Shown piece after piece: positions 62,101 to 64,000 of a stretch of DNA of 64,000 nt (its first letter is position 1; each line of letters begins with the position of its first letter). Both the position numbers and the translations under genes were made by a program. Below the pieces are notes generated by a model. It made no database searches. It was not told the origin of the DNA and saw only the letters and a program-made list of their open reading frames with translations. The DNA is from an uncultured Roseibium sp. (GTDB taxonomy: Bacteria; Pseudomonadota; Alphaproteobacteria; Rhizobiales; Stappiaceae). The stretch spans positions 988,692-1,052,691 of the forward strand of contig NZ_CANMFD010000001.1 of assembly GCF_947496995.1 (NCBI RefSeq). Reading direction: 5' to 3'.

Positions 62101-63593
62101 ATTGCGTGCTCTTCGGAAAAGGACTGATCGAAGCTGGACAGGGCCGTGCTCAGGAGGACCTCCTTGGCTTCAACCGCATCGGCGGTCCGGCAGACGCCGA
62201 AACCACGATAGCCCTCGAATTTCCGGTTGCGATCAAAGGCGGGCAGGGCGGCCATGTCCACCGGCACCCGCAGCGGAGCGCCGCTGACCGGCCAGTCGAC
62301 CGTCTTGCCGCTCCATGTGTCGCGACGGTCGAGCGCGCGCGCGATGTTGCCGCGTGGATCCAGCTCGAATTTTTCCGAAACCTCTTCCCAGGTCAGGCCG
62401 ACGATATCCGTCGCTTCCGGGCCGAGCACTTCGGAGAATTCGTCCGAGAGGAATGTGAAGCGCTGGTCGATGTCCATTTTCCACGCGAAGCGGACGGGAC
62501 GGCGGCGGGGACGGAAGACAAACGTCTCGTCTTCGGCCGCGACAGGCTGTTCCTCTGAAAGGTCTGCGGTTCCTTGCGGGGCGTCCTCTTCGGCCGTGCT
62601 CCCCAAACCTGCATCCGGTTCAGCGTCGTCTTCCGCATCATACTGAGGTGCCGCATCATCCGGACCGGCGACATGTTCGCTCTCGTCGGTGATGCCCGAC
62701 GCGACGGCTTGAATGTCTTCCGCAGTGTCCAGTTCATCGGACAGATCTTCGGCTGCGGTTTCCTCAACCGGTGCGTCCTCAACTGCGGCGTCATTGGCTT
62801 CGGCTGCGCTTTCCAGTTCGTCATCGCCGACGTCTTTTGAAACTCCGTCGCCGGTCTCTTCGCTCAGACCGGACATGTCCTCGGCATCGTCCGCCGCAAG
62901 CACGGGTTCCGGGGAGGGCACTGCAACGACGCTGTCGGAGGCGTCCGGCTCTTCGGACGTCTCATCCGCCAGAGGAGCATTGTCCAGAACCATCAGTCGC
63001 CGACCGGCCGAAACTTCCAGCACGACACCTTCATGGAAGCCGCCGTCAAGTTCCAGCGGGCCGAACAGGGCCTTTTGATCCTCCGGAAGACCCGGATCCG
63101 CCGGAGACCCTTCCAGATCGCCAAGGCGTTCTTCGACCATGTTGCCAGCGGTCAGGAAAACCGTCGTGTCGTCACCCGTCAGCATGTGAGCGAAAGCCGG
63201 GACGGGCTCGCGCGCCGTAACAAGTCCCTTGTCGCCGCAGACAATCAGGGCCGCGTCCTCGCCGGATTCCAGCACGACCCGTCTGCACTGGCACGTAAGC
63301 AGCATGACCCTCAGGCCCCGGTAGAACCGGAGGCGGTCGATGCTGAACTTGTCCGTCGAACCGGACTGCGCGATGCGGGCGATATGCGGACGCGCCGGAG
63401 AGCGCTCAAGGGAGCTGAGGGTGGCAAGGCCGGAAACGGCGGAGACGGAAAAAAACGAGGCTCCGGCGGCGTTTGCCCAAAGGATGCGCGCTCCGTCGGC
63501 CGACCAGAGCCAGGCCGCTCTTTTATCGGCAATCAACTCAACCAGATCATCCATGGCGCTCAGTTCCAGGAATGATTGGGTCTGACTGTCCAT
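59166..63593 (-). CDS. PAS-domain sensor histidine kinase with long acidic linkers (PleC/DivJ/PdhS-like)
   Basis: This 1475-residue kinase is much longer than usual. The C-terminal catalytic part has the phosphoaccepting histidine near residue 1255 in KISHEIRTPLNAIIGFSEVM. The ATPase boxes are LLSNAIKYN, RDTGTGM and GGTGLGLPL. The flanking GFSEVMMEERFGPIG is typical of PleC/DivJ/PdhS cell-cycle kinases. PAS domains lie near 975-1075 and 1105-1225, with another PAS-like segment near 390-500. Between these are long, very acidic, low-complexity stretches. No membrane helix is visible, so it is cytoplasmic. TTTGGAG precedes the ATG at 63593. Confidence 0.88.
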   Translation of the reverse strand: MDSQTQSFLELSAMDDLVELIADKRAAWLWSADGARILWANAAGASFFSVSAVSGLATLSSLERSPARPHIARIAQSGSTDKFSIDRLRFYRGLRVMLLTCQCRRVVLESGEDAALIVCGDKGLVTAREPVPAFAHMLTGDDTTVFLTAGNMVEERLGDLEGSPADPGLPEDQKALFGPLELDGGFHEGVVLEVSAGRRLMVLDNAPLADETSEEPDASDSVVAVPSPEPVLAADDAEDMSGLSEETGDGVSKDVGDDELESAAEANDAAVEDAPVEETAAEDLSDELDTAEDIQAVASGITDESEHVAGPDDAAPQYDAEDDAEPDAGLGSTAEEDAPQGTADLSEEQPVAAEDETFVFRPRRRPVRFAWKMDIDQRFTFLSDEFSEVLGPEATDIVGLTWEEVSEKFELDPRGNIARALDRRDTWSGKTVDWPVSGAPLRVPVDMAALPAFDRNRKFEGYRGFGVCRTADAVEAKEVLLSTALSSFDQSFSEEHAIEDAGDAAPEIDTDTDETPQGEDADGIIEAASEVESQARESPDTEAPSALLDDAETAGEDLLHSKEESGDEEDSDLSDAPATSSPDAQDNISAQEAADAPKDSLADLKPAQPDSFGGKTFLGASAAALVGSLARFTGTPASKQTGKPKETPEEVADPEQPTESDEDYEDTRRVAASLDDKLKALETGTALPEAPASTETEISPADAPGNEDPDRDGEEDATASEAIDTDLPEPEVSMTGDAPSAEEAPEEIPVEEEPTGIAGSAPLEPAEIENAVRSLAKNYDMAKKKSRDLFDHEDAVSSDASTTATEQDNGADETQGAAETPAEEAPEDEQFEPVPPLEDANFDIIEEDGRRIEEVAAELDADDDSNDERDFYEETAAFVAEEETSDPAEDDSDTAEQEPERPTGQVIPLATARPRVVPVDTSGLSRPERQAFRKIAEALGARLEGDLVDFDGSDGPEIDDLPPEEPEAGPIDPSLLDRLPIGIAVVHDREVLYANKVLLGMLGYKSVAALCEAGGLEALFIDDTEDLPDADGMDGEVDEAMKLRLAGGGVLTVDAHMHSVPWNGSRGLMISITERQVKQAPVSAAPQAAPNFFAEVRSELESARGQIAEMDTILETATDGVLVLDQTGNILKVNGSAEALFSANRSDMIGAPFTEFLAPESHRAAADYLDGLTRNGVASILNDGREVLGKVPAGGLIPLFMTIGRITNSKDDAKYCAVLRDITQWKTAEEELTQAKRQAENASSQKSDFLAKISHEIRTPLNAIIGFSEVMMEERFGPIGNDRYKDYLKDIRTSGSHIMSLINDLLDLSKIEAGKLDLKFSAVSTNDVINECVALMQPQANRERVIIRASLPESVPDVVADPRSLRQIVLNLLSNAIKYNKSGGQVILSTALESNGEVALRVRDTGTGMTAKQLAAALEPFRQLHTASRGGGTGLGLPLTKALVEANRASFHIDSTPDQGTLVEIVFPTQRVLSE

Positions 63594-64000
63594 GGCTCTG
63601 CTCCAAACTGGTCTGCAACACCGGTTTACGGTGCACGCGGCTGCCGGATCTGCCTGCATTGGTAAACAACCCGTTAATACAAGCAAACTCACGCGTCGTC
63701 CACGTAAAGCACGGTTGTAAAAGGGGTTACGTGAAGGCGTGGTTAATCCGGACGCCGAACCTGTAACGGATATGGGCCTGATTTCGCCCGATTGAAGTCG
63801 TCCCCGGATGCTCCTGGAAACAACGTAGCGGCACTTTGGGAGACGACGAGCTGGCCGTGCCGGACCGCCTGATGATCATTTCCGGGAAACCGGACTGGAT
63901 GGGTCTGGCTGCTGAAAGCCGCTTTTGCGCCTCCGCGCACCAGGCTGTCTTTTTCCCACACCCCCTCGGGCAGGGCATCGGAAACGCGGCGCCTCCCGCA
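63594..64000. other. right end of the window, no confident gene
   Basis: The first 150 bp hold the promoter of the kinase gene. On the minus strand a frame runs open from the right edge to a stop at 63743 (reading ...SDALPEGVWEKDSLVRG... and ending PLQVRRPD). It could be the end of a gene that begins outside the window, but two frames are open here and no domain is recognisable. Confidence 0.35.

Noticed and set aside
59166..63593. Assignment of the large kinase as DivL
   Set aside because: DivL carries a tyrosine at the phosphoacceptor position; here the histidine is present in KISHEIRTPLNA.
63743..64000. Possible 3' end of a minus-strand gene at the right edge
   Set aside because: Two frames are open and no domain is recognisable; the missing upstream part would be needed to decide. 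Kept only as a note.
1..64000. CRISPR arrays, tRNA or rRNA genes, insertion sequences
   Set aside because: No regularly spaced repeats, no tRNA cloverleaf or rRNA segment that I recognise, and no transposase-like protein were found on reading both strands.

Overview
The window is GC-rich, gene-dense chromosomal DNA from an alphaproteobacterium. The gene content best fits the Hyphomicrobiales, perhaps a marine Stappiaceae (Roseibium/Labrenzia-like) organism. Pointers are the choline uptake and oxidation cluster (betA-betI-choXWV), the assimilatory sulfite locus cysG-DUF2849-cysI-cysH-DUF934, BA14K, IalB and DUF6460 proteins, a PleC/DivJ/PdhS-type kinase and an Irr-like iron box. The taxon is an inference from content, not from a marker gene. 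I saw no rRNA, tRNA, CRISPR array, insertion sequence or replication origin.

Layout. 1-5.4 kb: choline oxidation and import (betA cut by the left edge). 5.4-12.5 kb: cold-shock protein, BA14K protein, YaiI and HI0933-type flavoprotein, a receiver/HD-GYP protein that has lost its key residues, a glycosyltransferase and a GH13 alpha-glucosidase with a LacI-type operator. 12.9-19.1 kb: thiolase, a 68-nt hairpin, a membrane-anchored AraC regulator with an S41 protease, and two secreted proteins. 19.4-24.3 kb: siroheme synthesis and sulfate reduction. 24.4-30.4 kb: MAPEG and VOC proteins, an AraC regulator, an exported serine hydrolase with a Tat-exported carbonic anhydrase, and an ECF42-type sigma factor with its YCII/DGPF partner. 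30.5-39.7 kb: a LysR gene divergent from an ABC importer (TorT-like binding protein) and a pxpA/BCCP/biotin carboxylase/pxpB/pxpC operon. 39.8-42.6 kb: an A+T-richer islet with a single AAA ATPase-DUF4435/TOPRIM protein, a likely defence gene, between gene-poor flanks. 42.6-52.1 kb: polyamine catabolism and uptake (aminotransferase, two glutamine-synthetase-like ligases, GntR, potFGHI). 52.1-55.9 kb: DUF6460 protein, 3-oxoacid CoA-transferase, FtsH paralogue. 56-58.9 kb: ferric iron transport (fbpB, fbpA). 59.2-63.6 kb: a 1475-residue PAS sensor kinase with very acidic linkers.

How the parts work together. Many units are uptake systems coupled to catabolism of small nitrogenous compounds: choline, a probable lactam/amide such as 5-oxoproline, and putrescine. 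Each has a local regulator (BetI, LysR, GntR). The most interesting items are the split biotin-dependent carboxylase plus PxpA linked to a TorT-like importer, the fused ATPase-TOPRIM gene, the paired ECF42-type promoters (one with no gene left downstream), and the receiver/HD-GYP protein that appears inactive in both domains.
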